Source of the DNA: Paenibacillus tyrphae
Lineage (GTDB): Bacteria; Bacillota; Bacilli; Paenibacillales; NBRC-103111
NCBI RefSeq assembly: GCF_024158745.1
Contig: NZ_JAMZAW010000018.1
Span: 1-64,000, forward strand
Reading direction: 5' to 3'
DNA length: 64,000 nt
Position numbers and translations under genes: made by a program. This document shows, one piece after another, positions 20,390 to 28,794 of this stretch. The notes beneath the pieces are model-generated. The model did no database searches. It was given only the letters and a program-made list of their open reading frames with translations, and had not been told where the DNA came from. The first letter of the stretch is position 1, and the number at the start of each line of letters is the position of its first letter.

Positions 20390-21904
20390 ATGTTCCAAGA
20401 TTTCATAACGAATGCGGCGCTGCTGGTAGCTTCGTTTTTCATCATCGGCCAACTGTTCAAAGATTACCGGCTCGGACCTGCTTCTTCGTGGAAGATGAAG
20501 GCGGCGTTAGGCGTTTGCTTCGGGCTGCAGGGAATCCTGCTTATGATCTACAGCGTGCACTTGAACGAGGCCGTCATCGTCGATCTGCGTCATATCCCGA
20601 CGGTCGTCGCAGCGATGCAGGGCGGGCCGGTTTCCGCCGTCGTCAGCGCGATCATCATCACTTCCGGAAGAATCGGCTTGTTCGGTCCGTCCTATTCTGC
20701 CATCGTCGCCGCGATCCTCATGCTGCTGATCGGCATCACCTGCGGGACGTTGGCGCGGCGCCAAGACATGTCCTTGCGGCGGTTTCTGCTGCTCAATACC
20801 GTCGCGATGATTTACGTGTCCGCCGCGATTTCCCTTAACCTCCACATTCACGGTTTGCTGCAGCAGCTCACGAGCGTTCTGGCTTATCATTGGGTCATAT
20901 CCACCGTTGTCGGGCTGCTGTCCGTTTATGCCTTTCTTTACATCGTTCAGGCCCATGAATCAACCAGGAAATTGCAGCAAAGCGAAGCGCGCTACAAGCG
21001 GCTCATTACGGCTTCGCCGGACGCCACTCTTGTGCTGAGCCAGGATCTGATTGTCTTTATCAACGATAAAGGGGTCCGGCTGCTGCGGGCCGCCGCAAGA
21101 AAAGAACTGCTCGGCCGGTCGATTTACGATTTCTTTCATCCAGACAACCGCAATACGGCGTGGACGCACTGTCAGGACATCCGGTCCGGCAAAGCGCAGC
21201 CCGAGCTGATCGAGCAAAAGCTTGTATGCCTGGACGACACCGAAATCATCGTGGAACTGTCCGTGTCGCCTACGGTGTATAAAGGTAAGGCCGCCCTGCT
21301 CGTCACGCTAAGAGACATTACGGGCCGCAAAACGACCGAGCGCCAGCTGCAGGAAGCGCTGAGCCTTCTGCAAAAGCTGTCGAACCTCGACGGTCTGACG
21401 GGTATCCCCAACCGCCGAAAGCTGGATGAGCATTTGGCCAAAGCCTGGTCGGACTGCGCGGCGAACCGATATCCGTTATCCGTCATTATGTTTGATGTGG
21501 ACCATTTCAAGGCCTACAACGATTCGCACGGGCATTTGGGCGGGGATGAGGTGCTGCGCACAATTGCCATGACGGCCAACGCCGTGCTGCTGCAAAAATG
21601 TCATTTCATCGCGAGGTACGGAGGCGAGGAATTTGCCTGTGTTCTAACGGAGGTCGGGGCGGAGGAAGCTTACGAATGGGCGGAGTCGATCCGGATGGCC
21701 GTAGAACGGCTCGCCTTGCCGTACAACCCGTCCGACGCACACCCCTATGTTACGGTCAGTCTGGGGCTTGCTTCTCTCGTGCCAGACGCATCGGCTCCCC
21801 CCGAGCAATTGATCGATCTGGCGGATAAGGCGCTGTATCAAGCCAAGGCCGAAGGCCGCAACCGGACGGTATGCTATGGCAGCACCGACGAAGCGGCCGA
21901 TTAA
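20390..21904 (+). CDS. Membrane diguanylate cyclase (5TM-LYT, PAS, GGDEF)
   Basis: 504 residues. Five to six membrane segments in the first 175 residues resemble the 5TMR-LYT sensor of LytS-type proteins (DLRHIPTVVAAMQGGP, a conserved stretch). Then a PAS domain (about 200-315) and a GGDEF domain (about 340-500) with DVDHFKAYND and the active loop GGEEF at 411-415. It should make cyclic-di-GMP from two GTP. No RxxD inhibitory site precedes the loop, so product feedback is unlikely. No EAL domain. Start ATG 20390 with GGAGG close in front; the longer frame overlaps the U32 gene and is unsupported. Confidence 0.9.
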   Translation: MFQDFITNAALLVASFFIIGQLFKDYRLGPASSWKMKAALGVCFGLQGILLMIYSVHLNEAVIVDLRHIPTVVAAMQGGPVSAVVSAIIITSGRIGLFGPSYSAIVAAILMLLIGITCGTLARRQDMSLRRFLLLNTVAMIYVSAAISLNLHIHGLLQQLTSVLAYHWVISTVVGLLSVYAFLYIVQAHESTRKLQQSEARYKRLITASPDATLVLSQDLIVFINDKGVRLLRAAARKELLGRSIYDFFHPDNRNTAWTHCQDIRSGKAQPELIEQKLVCLDDTEIIVELSVSPTVYKGKAALLVTLRDITGRKTTERQLQEALSLLQKLSNLDGLTGIPNRRKLDEHLAKAWSDCAANRYPLSVIMFDVDHFKAYNDSHGHLGGDEVLRTIAMTANAVLLQKCHFIARYGGEEFACVLTEVGAEEAYEWAESIRMAVERLALPYNPSDAHPYVTVSLGLASLVPDASAPPEQLIDLADKALYQAKAEGRNRTVCYGSTDEAAD

Positions 21905-21905
21905 C

Positions 21906-21931
21906 AAAAAAAACAGGGCGTTTGCCCTGTT
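21906..21931 (-). terminator. Terminator of the mocR-type gene
   Basis: Minus-strand AACAGGGC/GCCCTGTT hairpin with a T run of eight at 21906-21913. It fills the 33-base gap between two convergent stop codons. On the plus strand no T run follows, so it serves mainly the minus strand. Confidence 0.85.
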
Positions 21932-21937
21932 AGTACG

Positions 21938-23374
21938 TCATCGTTTGGAAGCCGCCCGGAAAGCCTCGGCAAAACGCGCCGCCCCGACAGCGATATCCTT
22001 CTTGGAAGGACGCGCGAACGTTAACCGCACATGGCCGCTGTCCGGCCCAAATACGCTTCCCGGCACGAACAGCACGCCGCGTTTGATTCCCTCATCCAGC
22101 AGCCTTGCCGCCGAAACTCCCCCTGCAAGCTTTCCCCACAAGTACAGTCCGCCGTCCGGCCGCTCAAACGTCATTTCCCCTTGCAGATGCACATCCAGCT
22201 CCTTCATCAGCAGCTCGCTCTTCAGCTTCAGCGCTCGCCGGACCCGCAGCAGATGCCTGTGAAAAAAGTCGGAAGCCAAAAACCGCGCGGACAGCCATTC
22301 CGGAAGAACGCTCGGCCCCATATCCATCTGCTGTCTGGCTGCCGTCAGCTGACGAATGACGGTGTCGGGGCCAACCAGCCACCCTGTTCTTAGTCCGGGC
22401 GCCGCAATTTTGGACAGCGAGCCGACATACAGCACGACGCCTCTCGTATCCATCGCTTTCAGCGGCACCGGAGGCTCGTCCCGAAACGCGGCTAAGCCGT
22501 ACGGGTCGTCTTCGACAATCGGGATGCCCAGGTCCGCTGCGATTTCAAGCAGCCGTTTTCGGCGATCCGGACGAAGGGTGCGGCCCGTCGGATTTTGAAA
22601 CGCGGGATTCAAAATGAGCATGCGCAGCTTCTCCTTGCGGATGCGCGCAGCCAGCTCGTCGGGCCGTATTCCCGCCTCATCCGCAGGCAGCGCGACCATC
22701 CGCAGTCCGGCGCTGGGCAAGACATGGGACGAATAATGATACGAAGGAACCTCGATGCCCACCGCATCCCCCGGACGCAGCAGACAGCGCGCAATGAGAT
22801 ACAGCGCCTGCTGAATGCCCGACGTGACGAAGATGGACGAAGCGGTCGCATCCACCTGGCGGTAGGTTCGCAAGTAGACGGAGAGCGCTTCCCGAAGCGG
22901 GTAAAACCCTTGCGGGTCCGTGTATCCCAGCGGCTCCGTAAGCGGTTGCTCCCGCATCAGCTGGCGAAACGCCTCCATCGGGATCAGGTCCTCCGACAGC
23001 TCGCTGCCAGCCATATCGACGACCTCCGCGCCTTTCCGGGCTTCCTCCCGGACTTTGCGAAGCAGAGGAGAGCCCGGCGGGGGACTTTGCTCGGTGTAGG
23101 CCTGCCAATCGACGGCCGGCTTCGGCGATTCCTCCCACTTTCGCAGGCTGACCCGGGTCCCGCTCCCTTTCCTGCGGTCGATCAACCCCCGGGATCGCAG
23201 CTCTTCGTAGGCTTGAATAATCGTGCTGCGGTTGAGCTGCCACTGCCCGGCCAGCTTGCGCTCCGGAGGCAAGATCGAGCCCGGCGGCAGTTCCCCGAGA
23301 ACGATGCGCCGTTCGAAATAATCGGCGATTTGTCGGTACATGGGCACGGGGCCCAAGCGGTCCGGTTTCCACAT
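21938..23374 (-). CDS. MocR-type regulator (GntR HTH fused to aminotransferase)
   Basis: 478 residues. N-terminal GntR winged helix (about 12-78: VPMYRQIADYFERRI, PPERKLAGQWQLNRSTIIQAY). After a linker, a fold-type I aminotransferase domain (about 120-478) with NPAFQNPTG, VEDDPYG and the PLP-binding Lys322 in VGSLSKI. Family members use PLP or amino acid signals to control vitamin B6, GABA or similar pathways; the target here cannot be told because no metabolic gene stands next to it. Start ATG 23374 with AAAGGGA; 30 extra codons upstream would overlap the next gene's end. Confidence 0.9.
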   Translation of the reverse strand: MWKPDRLGPVPMYRQIADYFERRIVLGELPPGSILPPERKLAGQWQLNRSTIIQAYEELRSRGLIDRRKGSGTRVSLRKWEESPKPAVDWQAYTEQSPPPGSPLLRKVREEARKGAEVVDMAGSELSEDLIPMEAFRQLMREQPLTEPLGYTDPQGFYPLREALSVYLRTYRQVDATASSIFVTSGIQQALYLIARCLLRPGDAVGIEVPSYHYSSHVLPSAGLRMVALPADEAGIRPDELAARIRKEKLRMLILNPAFQNPTGRTLRPDRRKRLLEIAADLGIPIVEDDPYGLAAFRDEPPVPLKAMDTRGVVLYVGSLSKIAAPGLRTGWLVGPDTVIRQLTAARQQMDMGPSVLPEWLSARFLASDFFHRHLLRVRRALKLKSELLMKELDVHLQGEMTFERPDGGLYLWGKLAGGVSAARLLDEGIKRGVLFVPGSVFGPDSGHVRLTFARPSKKDIAVGAARFAEAFRAASKR

Positions 23375-23405
23375 GGTCGGTCCCTTTCTTCTGCCGCGGT
23401 CTGGA

Positions 23406-23618
23406 TTACATGTAGTACATATATAATGCGAAGACCAAATAACCGCCGAATAGAACGACGGCATAAATCCATGTCAGCCGCAGCAGATTTTTTCCTGTCC
23501 GCTGGTCGTAGGTCGGGTTGCCTTCTTTGTTTTTGGCCGATACGCCCACCACAATGGTAGCGATCAGTGCAAACAGGACGATAACGAAAATAAGCAGATA
23601 CAGCATCCATTCGTTCAT
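23406..23618 (-). CDS. Small two-helix membrane protein
   Basis: 70 residues, two membrane segments (about 5-27 and 46-68) joined by a charged loop (SAKNKEGNPTYDQRTGKN). No recognised domain. ATG start with AAAGGACGG upstream. Lies 31 bases before mocR on the same strand, so the two may share a transcript. Confidence 0.65.
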   Translation of the reverse strand: MNEWMLYLLIFVIVLFALIATIVVGVSAKNKEGNPTYDQRTGKNLLRLTWIYAVVLFGGYLVFALYMYYM

Positions 23619-23815
23619 AAGAGCTTCCGTCCTTTCTTCTATAATAAAGGATAATCTTCTCGAAAAGTATGCGTCCTACTCTTACTTTACAGGAGAACGA
23701 ATATGGCGTAACCCCCCAATCAGACGCTTTTCTACCCATCCAATTTTTCATTCTTGCGGCTATTGGATGGGTCTATTTACGGGGGCACGCCAGTCTCGGC
23801 CAGACCGCGCAAAAG

Positions 23816-23844
23816 TTAACAAAGCCCGCCATCCGTGCTATAAT
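23816..23844 (+). promoter_or_regulatory. Sigma-A promoter of the dlt-like operon
   Basis: TTAACA (23816-23821), exactly 17 bases, TATAAT (23839-23844). Near-perfect consensus. The predicted start is about 30 bases before the first gene. I find no second promoter of similar quality before the terminator at 31100. Confidence 0.85.
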
Positions 23845-23884
23845 GGCAAGGTAATCTAGCCTAACGAGCAATGAGGAGATTTTT

Positions 23885-26800
23885 TTGATTCGACAACGAG
23901 CTTATCGCAAGGCGGCGGCGATTGCGATTGTTGCAATTGCTGCCGTCGTTCTCGTCTTCCTGCTGACAGCGAACAAAGAGCTGAAGGTGCGCCTGCTGTA
24001 CGCCACCGCTGGCGGCGCTTCCGATCCGACCGCCTACGCGCAGCTGCGGCAATCGCCGGTCGTCGGTCTGGAGCTGGAACGGCAGGAGCTGAGCCGACTG
24101 AGCGCGCGCGAGCTCCGGTCTTACGATTCGATTTATTTGGACCCGTCGCTGCACGGGAGCATGACAGACTCCGAGCGGGAGCTGCTTCAAGCTTACGTCC
24201 GGGAAGGCGGGCATTTGTTTCTTGAAAATACGTTTGCGGACGATTTTGACCCCGGCTTTCTCGGAGCGGGACAAATCGTCGACGTCCCCGCGCCGGCCCG
24301 CAGCGCGCTCGGAGCCGGAGGCGGAAGTCCGTCCCTCTGGTCTTACCCGGATGTCGATGCCGACCTGCAAAGCGTCCAGCAGCTGCTTCGGTCGTTCGCG
24401 GACAGCTTCTTCCGGCACGACACCGAAGGAAGCTTGAGCCGGTTCTCCTGGGGAAAAGGGCTCGTCCCTTCCACGGCGCAGACGCTCGCTTCCATGAACG
24501 GCATCTCGCTTTATACGTTGAACCGGTACGGGGAAGGCACGGTGTTTTTTAGCGGCACACTGCTGCCGAACCGGTATTTTGTGACGGGCTACGATCTAAG
24601 CAGCGGTATGGACCCGAAGCTCGGCTTCGAGAAGCTGGCGGCGGACACGAACGCGGCCAAGAAGCCGACCCCGGACGCCCTGTATTTCGACCGCAGCCAG
24701 CTGCCGCTGGCGCCGTACTTCCATTTTACGTTCGCAGCCGGGAACGCCCTGCTGCGCAGCGAATACGCCGCGTTCGTCTCCAAGACGAAGCTCGGCTACA
24801 GCGTCAAAAAGTCGTACGGGCCTTACGGCCGTCCGGCGATGGCGTACCAGAACCATTTCGAAGCGCTGGAGGCGATCCGCGACGGCGAAGGCATCCAGTG
24901 GGCGGAGCTGCTCAAAAAGTACAAGCAGATCCCTTCGTTCTCGCTGGTCCGCTCGTCGTTCACGTGGGGGCGTTGGCAGGAATCGGTCGTCGTCCACTTG
25001 AATACCGGAACGAACGACAAGCCCGCCTTCGCCGGCGAGACGCCGAATTCGTTCTATTCGAGCGGCACGCGCCTGTCCGCCGACGGCGAGGCGATTCGGC
25101 TGGCCAACTACCCGGATTACCGTTCGCTCGGCGATCCGATCACGCTACCCTACCGCGCGTACCCCGCGCTGGCCGACCTTACCGGCGACGGCCGGCCCGA
25201 CCTGATCGTCGGGTCGGCCGACGGCGCATTGTACGTTTACCGGAACGCCGGTGAAATGGAAGGGGCCTACGCCGGGCAGCAGCTCCCGGCGGAACTGAAA
25301 GCGCCGGCGGCGTTCGCGCGGCGCGAGCCCTTGCGGCTCCCAAGCGGGGAGCCGCTGAAGACAGGATCGTACGCCAGCGTGGCGGCGTATGATCTGAACG
25401 GCGACGGCCGGCCGGATCTGCTGATCGGCCAGCCGGGCGGCACGCTCGCGGTCGCCTATGGCGAAGCCGGCGGCGCGTTCAAAGCGCCCGTCCCGCTGCT
25501 GGCGGACGGGAAGCCGATCCGCGGCGCGGCGCCGATCGCGCCGGCCGTGGGCGACGTCACCGGAGACGGCACCCCGGATCTCGTGATTGGGGATGCCGAC
25601 GGGCAGGTGACGCTGTACCGCGGCTCGCGCGGGGCAAACGGCGCGGTCGCCTGGCATGCGGGCGAAGCGCTGTTCAAGCTGTCCGCGCGGTTTGCGGCGC
25701 CGTCCGTCCGCGACATGAACGGGGACGGCAAAGCCGACCTCGTCGTCGGCACCGGGGAAGGCGACCTGCGCGTTTACGTTCAGGAGAACTCGGGCACCGG
25801 GCGTACCGCTTGGGTGAACAAAGGCGTCATCGAAGCGGCGACCGTCAACCAGCTCGGCAACCATGCGCTCGTCGGCGGGCACAACGCCGTCCCGCTCTGG
25901 TACGACCTGAACGGGGATGGCAAGGACGATCTGATCGTCGGGCAGCTCGAATTCGGCATCCCGTCGACCGTCGACGATCCGAAGTTCCCATATGCGGACC
26001 AGCTGAACGAATTTATCCGGTACACGAAAGACAACCGTCTGGAGCTGTACCCGCACATTTTTGTCCATAACTTTACGAGCGACGCGCAGGAGAAGCAGGA
26101 AATAGCGCTCCATCAGAAAGCGTTCGAGAATCTCGGCATTCCGTGGGGGATGACCGGCACGAACCAGCATACGTGGCGGATCAACAATCCGGACCGCAGC
26201 CAGACGCTGCGCAACGAGCGGGAGTCCGGCATCTGGTTCAACTTCGGCTTCAAGCCGTCGCATATCAAGACCGATCCGCGCCTCGGCGTCGAGTATAACT
26301 GGGGTCTGCCGTTTCTTATGACCGATGCGGCGGGCGAGCCCGACTTGAGCAAGCCGATGATGCTGAATACTCCGGCGCCGGTGCTGCGTACGGACAAGCA
26401 TTATTCGACCAAAGATATTTTCGAAGCGTACGCGGCGCTCGACCTGCCGATCGATTATTTCGAGCATATCGAGTACCATTTCCCGACCCGCGTACCGGAG
26501 CTGCTGGAATTCGTCCGGTATTTGGACAAGCTCCGGGACGACTATAGCTACAACTTTATGACCGAGCCCCAAATGGCGCGCTCGTTCCTGAATGCAATGA
26601 CGACCCGCGTCGAGCTGTACCGGCCATGGCGCGAGGTCATCGCGGACCGCGTCAAGAAAATGCTCGGCATGACGGTCGAGCCCGGCTTCCGCGTCAAGGC
26701 GATCACCGCCGATGTTCCTGCGCAGGCCGCCGAATACCGCGGCACACTCGGCCTCGTCGTCGACCGCGGGCAGCCTTACGCGGCCAAGCAGGCCGTCACC

Positions 26801-27136
26801 GATGCCGAGGTGCGCGATACGCGCGGCGGCAAGCTGTACCTCGGCGTCCCGCAAACGGCCGCCATCCGGTTCACCTCGTCTGAACGGGCGGAGTCGCTCG
26901 GCAGCGAGCCGCATCTGATGCGCTCGAACGTTCCGTACGAGCTGCAAAAATCGGCGGACCGCTGGACGCTGAAGCTGAACGCGCCCGGCATGCAACAGGT
27001 GCAGATTTACAGCGCCGAACCGCTGACCATCGAAGGAGCGGGGCTGACCGTCGACCGTGACGAAGCGAAAACGACCTATACGGTCACGCATTACGGCGAT
27101 CCGGTGACGCTGACTGTAGCCAAAGCGGCCCGTTAG
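23885..27136 (+). CDS. Exported FG-GAP/VCBS-repeat protein of the dlt-like operon
   Basis: 1083 residues. One N-terminal membrane anchor (about 10-28) and the rest outside the cell. About 30-130 looks like a GATase1-type Rossmann region (YDSIYLDPSLHG, LLQAYVREGGHLFLENTF). Five Ca-binding FG-GAP motifs of form DxxGDGxxDLxxG start at residues 431, 503, 557, 610 and 674, building a partial beta-propeller. The region 700-930 is rich in His, Trp and Tyr (YPHIFVHNF, WGMTGTNQHTWR, DYFEHIEYHFP) and looks enzymatic, perhaps carbohydrate-active; I cannot assign it. Start is TTG at 23885, 6 bases after GAGGAG. First gene of the operon; I infer a surface polymer-related role. Confidence 0.82.
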   Translation: MIRQRAYRKAAAIAIVAIAAVVLVFLLTANKELKVRLLYATAGGASDPTAYAQLRQSPVVGLELERQELSRLSARELRSYDSIYLDPSLHGSMTDSERELLQAYVREGGHLFLENTFADDFDPGFLGAGQIVDVPAPARSALGAGGGSPSLWSYPDVDADLQSVQQLLRSFADSFFRHDTEGSLSRFSWGKGLVPSTAQTLASMNGISLYTLNRYGEGTVFFSGTLLPNRYFVTGYDLSSGMDPKLGFEKLAADTNAAKKPTPDALYFDRSQLPLAPYFHFTFAAGNALLRSEYAAFVSKTKLGYSVKKSYGPYGRPAMAYQNHFEALEAIRDGEGIQWAELLKKYKQIPSFSLVRSSFTWGRWQESVVVHLNTGTNDKPAFAGETPNSFYSSGTRLSADGEAIRLANYPDYRSLGDPITLPYRAYPALADLTGDGRPDLIVGSADGALYVYRNAGEMEGAYAGQQLPAELKAPAAFARREPLRLPSGEPLKTGSYASVAAYDLNGDGRPDLLIGQPGGTLAVAYGEAGGAFKAPVPLLADGKPIRGAAPIAPAVGDVTGDGTPDLVIGDADGQVTLYRGSRGANGAVAWHAGEALFKLSARFAAPSVRDMNGDGKADLVVGTGEGDLRVYVQENSGTGRTAWVNKGVIEAATVNQLGNHALVGGHNAVPLWYDLNGDGKDDLIVGQLEFGIPSTVDDPKFPYADQLNEFIRYTKDNRLELYPHIFVHNFTSDAQEKQEIALHQKAFENLGIPWGMTGTNQHTWRINNPDRSQTLRNERESGIWFNFGFKPSHIKTDPRLGVEYNWGLPFLMTDAAGEPDLSKPMMLNTPAPVLRTDKHYSTKDIFEAYAALDLPIDYFEHIEYHFPTRVPELLEFVRYLDKLRDDYSYNFMTEPQMARSFLNAMTTRVELYRPWREVIADRVKKMLGMTVEPGFRVKAITADVPAQAAEYRGTLGLVVDRGQPYAAKQAVTDAEVRDTRGGKLYLGVPQTAAIRFTSSERAESLGSEPHLMRSNVPYELQKSADRWTLKLNAPGMQQVQIYSAEPLTIEGAGLTVDRDEAKTTYTVTHYGDPVTLTVAKAAR

Positions 27137-27207
27137 CTTGCATTCACTCTTCACGCGGACGGTTGCGGCGGGGCCCCTAAGGTCCCGCATCGCCGTCCCG
27201 CTTTTAT

Positions 27208-27231
27208 GCCGGCACTCGCTGCGAGTCCGGC
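27208..27231 (+). other. Intergenic hairpin in the dlt-like operon
   Basis: GCCGG-C-ACTCG, loop CTG, CGAGT-CCGGC: a stable stem with one bulge in the 135-base gap between the first gene and the ACP gene. No T run, so not a terminator; it could shape mRNA processing or stability. Confidence 0.5.
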
Positions 27232-27271
27232 TCATATCGCTTGATTTTACTTTATCCGAGGAGGCTTCCCC

Positions 27272-27523
27272 ATGCAGGAATTGCTGGAACAGCTTGAGGC
27301 GCACATCAAGAGCCGTTACGAAATCGAAGACGATGACGACGATTTTTCCGTAGACGTACACTTGTTCGATTATGGATACATTGATTCTATCGGAGCGACG
27401 GCGCTGATCGCGCATATCGAGAAGACGTACGGCATCCAGGTGACGAATCAGGATTTAATGCTGTACCCGCTCAACACCGTCCGCGAAATCGCGACGTTCA
27501 TCCACAACAAGAAAGAGAGGTAA
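27272..27523 (+). CDS. Acyl carrier protein (DltC-like)
   Basis: 83 residues, acidic, four-helix carrier fold. The phosphopantetheine attachment motif is YIDSIG with Ser39. Size and the form GYIDSIG recall DltC (GLLDSFG). It must be activated by a phosphopantetheinyl transferase coded elsewhere. ATG start 7 bases after GAGGAGG. Only 4 bases separate it from the ligase gene, so I expect the ligase to load this carrier. Confidence 0.9.
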   Translation: MQELLEQLEAHIKSRYEIEDDDDDFSVDVHLFDYGYIDSIGATALIAHIEKTYGIQVTNQDLMLYPLNTVREIATFIHNKKER

Positions 27524-27527
27524 GCCC

Positions 27528-28724
27528 ATGGAATGCGTCGTATCTTTGGAGGGGCTCGCCTCCAGCCAGCACGGACAGCTCAAATACGCCGCGGCGTTTA
27601 TTGACGAGACCATCCGCGACATCCGGCTTGAATCCGGGCACATTCATATCGTTCACGACTCTCCGAAAGGCAACGCCGCCATCGAAGAGCGGGTACGCAA
27701 GCTGATCGACCGTTTCTCGCAAGGGGATTTCGGCTTCAAGGAAAACATCCTGTTCGAGCATAAGGTCGATACCCCCTACGAAGGCGATATTATCGCCGAG
27801 CTCGTCGAGCGCAAAATCATCAAAGTGTTGGAGCCGGGCCTGTTCATTTTCCGCGAGCCGTTCTCCAGTCTGATGCGTTTTCTCGACTACAGCTTCGTTA
27901 CGAAAATTGCGAACCGTTTTGCAGGAATTACGGAGGAGCAGTACCCTGCCGTCATTCATTGCGATACGCTGAACAAGACGAATCACTTCACTTCGTTTCC
28001 GGAGCACATTCACTTCCTGTCGCACCTGCGCGAGGACCTCGACATCATCGAAGCGTTCTCTCAATCGATCCGCGACGCTGGTGGCTGGAAGCAGGAGCAG
28101 CCGCTCGATCTGAACGCCAACCTGGCGAAGCCGAAATTCACGATGAACCCTTCGACCTGTTACCACTGCTACGAAGGGCTGCAGAATGAGACGCTCGAAG
28201 GCGACGGCGTGACCGTGACGGCCATCTCCAAGTGTCACCGCTTCGAATCGCGCAATCATACGGACTTCGGACGCCTGCTCGATTTCAGCATGCGGGAGAT
28301 CATCTTCGTCGGCAAGCCGGATTACGTGAAAGAGAACCGGCTGCAGGCCATTGAATATTTGAAAGAGCTGGCCGTCGAATGGAATGTGGACAGCGTGCTG
28401 GAAATCGCGAACGATCCGTTTTTCACGAACGACTTCCAAGTCAAAGCGTCCTTCCAGCGGAACCAAGAAATGAAGTACGAGCTCCGGCTGACGATTCCGA
28501 ACATCAACAAGTCGATCGCCTGCAGCTCCATCAACTTCCACAGCAACACGTTCGGCAATGCGTTCAATATTAAAATGGGCAAGCGCAACGCAGTTACCGG
28601 GTGCGTCGGGTTCGGCATCGAGCGCTGGGCGTTCGCCTTCCTCGCGCAATACGGATTGGACGAAGCGAACTGGCCTGCAGCGTTCCGCGAGCAGTACCAC
28701 GCGTGGCAGCAAAAATCGCTCTAG
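27528..28724 (+). CDS. Amino acid:[carrier protein] ligase (SerRS-like class II)
   Basis: 398 residues. The C-terminal half matches aa:CP ligases, truncated homologues of methanogen-type seryl-tRNA synthetase that put an amino acid on a carrier protein instead of tRNA. Visible: zinc ligand region TCYHCYEG (Cys211, Cys214), motif 2 with HRFE (Arg238, Glu240), ASFQRNQEMKYELR (307-320), the third zinc Cys in IACSSINFHSNTFG (Cys332), and motif 3 GFGIERWAFAFL with Arg366. Which of Cys211 and Cys214 binds zinc is unclear. No tRNA-binding arm is present. Studied members use Gly or Ala; the substrate here is unknown. It takes the place of DltA. GAGAGG precedes the ATG. Confidence 0.88.
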   Translation: MECVVSLEGLASSQHGQLKYAAAFIDETIRDIRLESGHIHIVHDSPKGNAAIEERVRKLIDRFSQGDFGFKENILFEHKVDTPYEGDIIAELVERKIIKVLEPGLFIFREPFSSLMRFLDYSFVTKIANRFAGITEEQYPAVIHCDTLNKTNHFTSFPEHIHFLSHLREDLDIIEAFSQSIRDAGGWKQEQPLDLNANLAKPKFTMNPSTCYHCYEGLQNETLEGDGVTVTAISKCHRFESRNHTDFGRLLDFSMREIIFVGKPDYVKENRLQAIEYLKELAVEWNVDSVLEIANDPFFTNDFQVKASFQRNQEMKYELRLTIPNINKSIACSSINFHSNTFGNAFNIKMGKRNAVTGCVGFGIERWAFAFLAQYGLDEANWPAAFREQYHAWQQKSL

Positions 28725-28794
28725 CACCGTAACCCGTAATTCTGTGATTGATAACTAATGATCGCCTTCATTAGAAAGAGTGGGTTTTCCCGTT

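Noticed and set aside
25145-27415. 756-codon open frame antisense to the FG-GAP gene
   Set aside because: Arg/Val/Asp-rich shadow frame typical of GC-rich genes; no domains, no ribosome site, and the sense strand has clear FG-GAP motifs.
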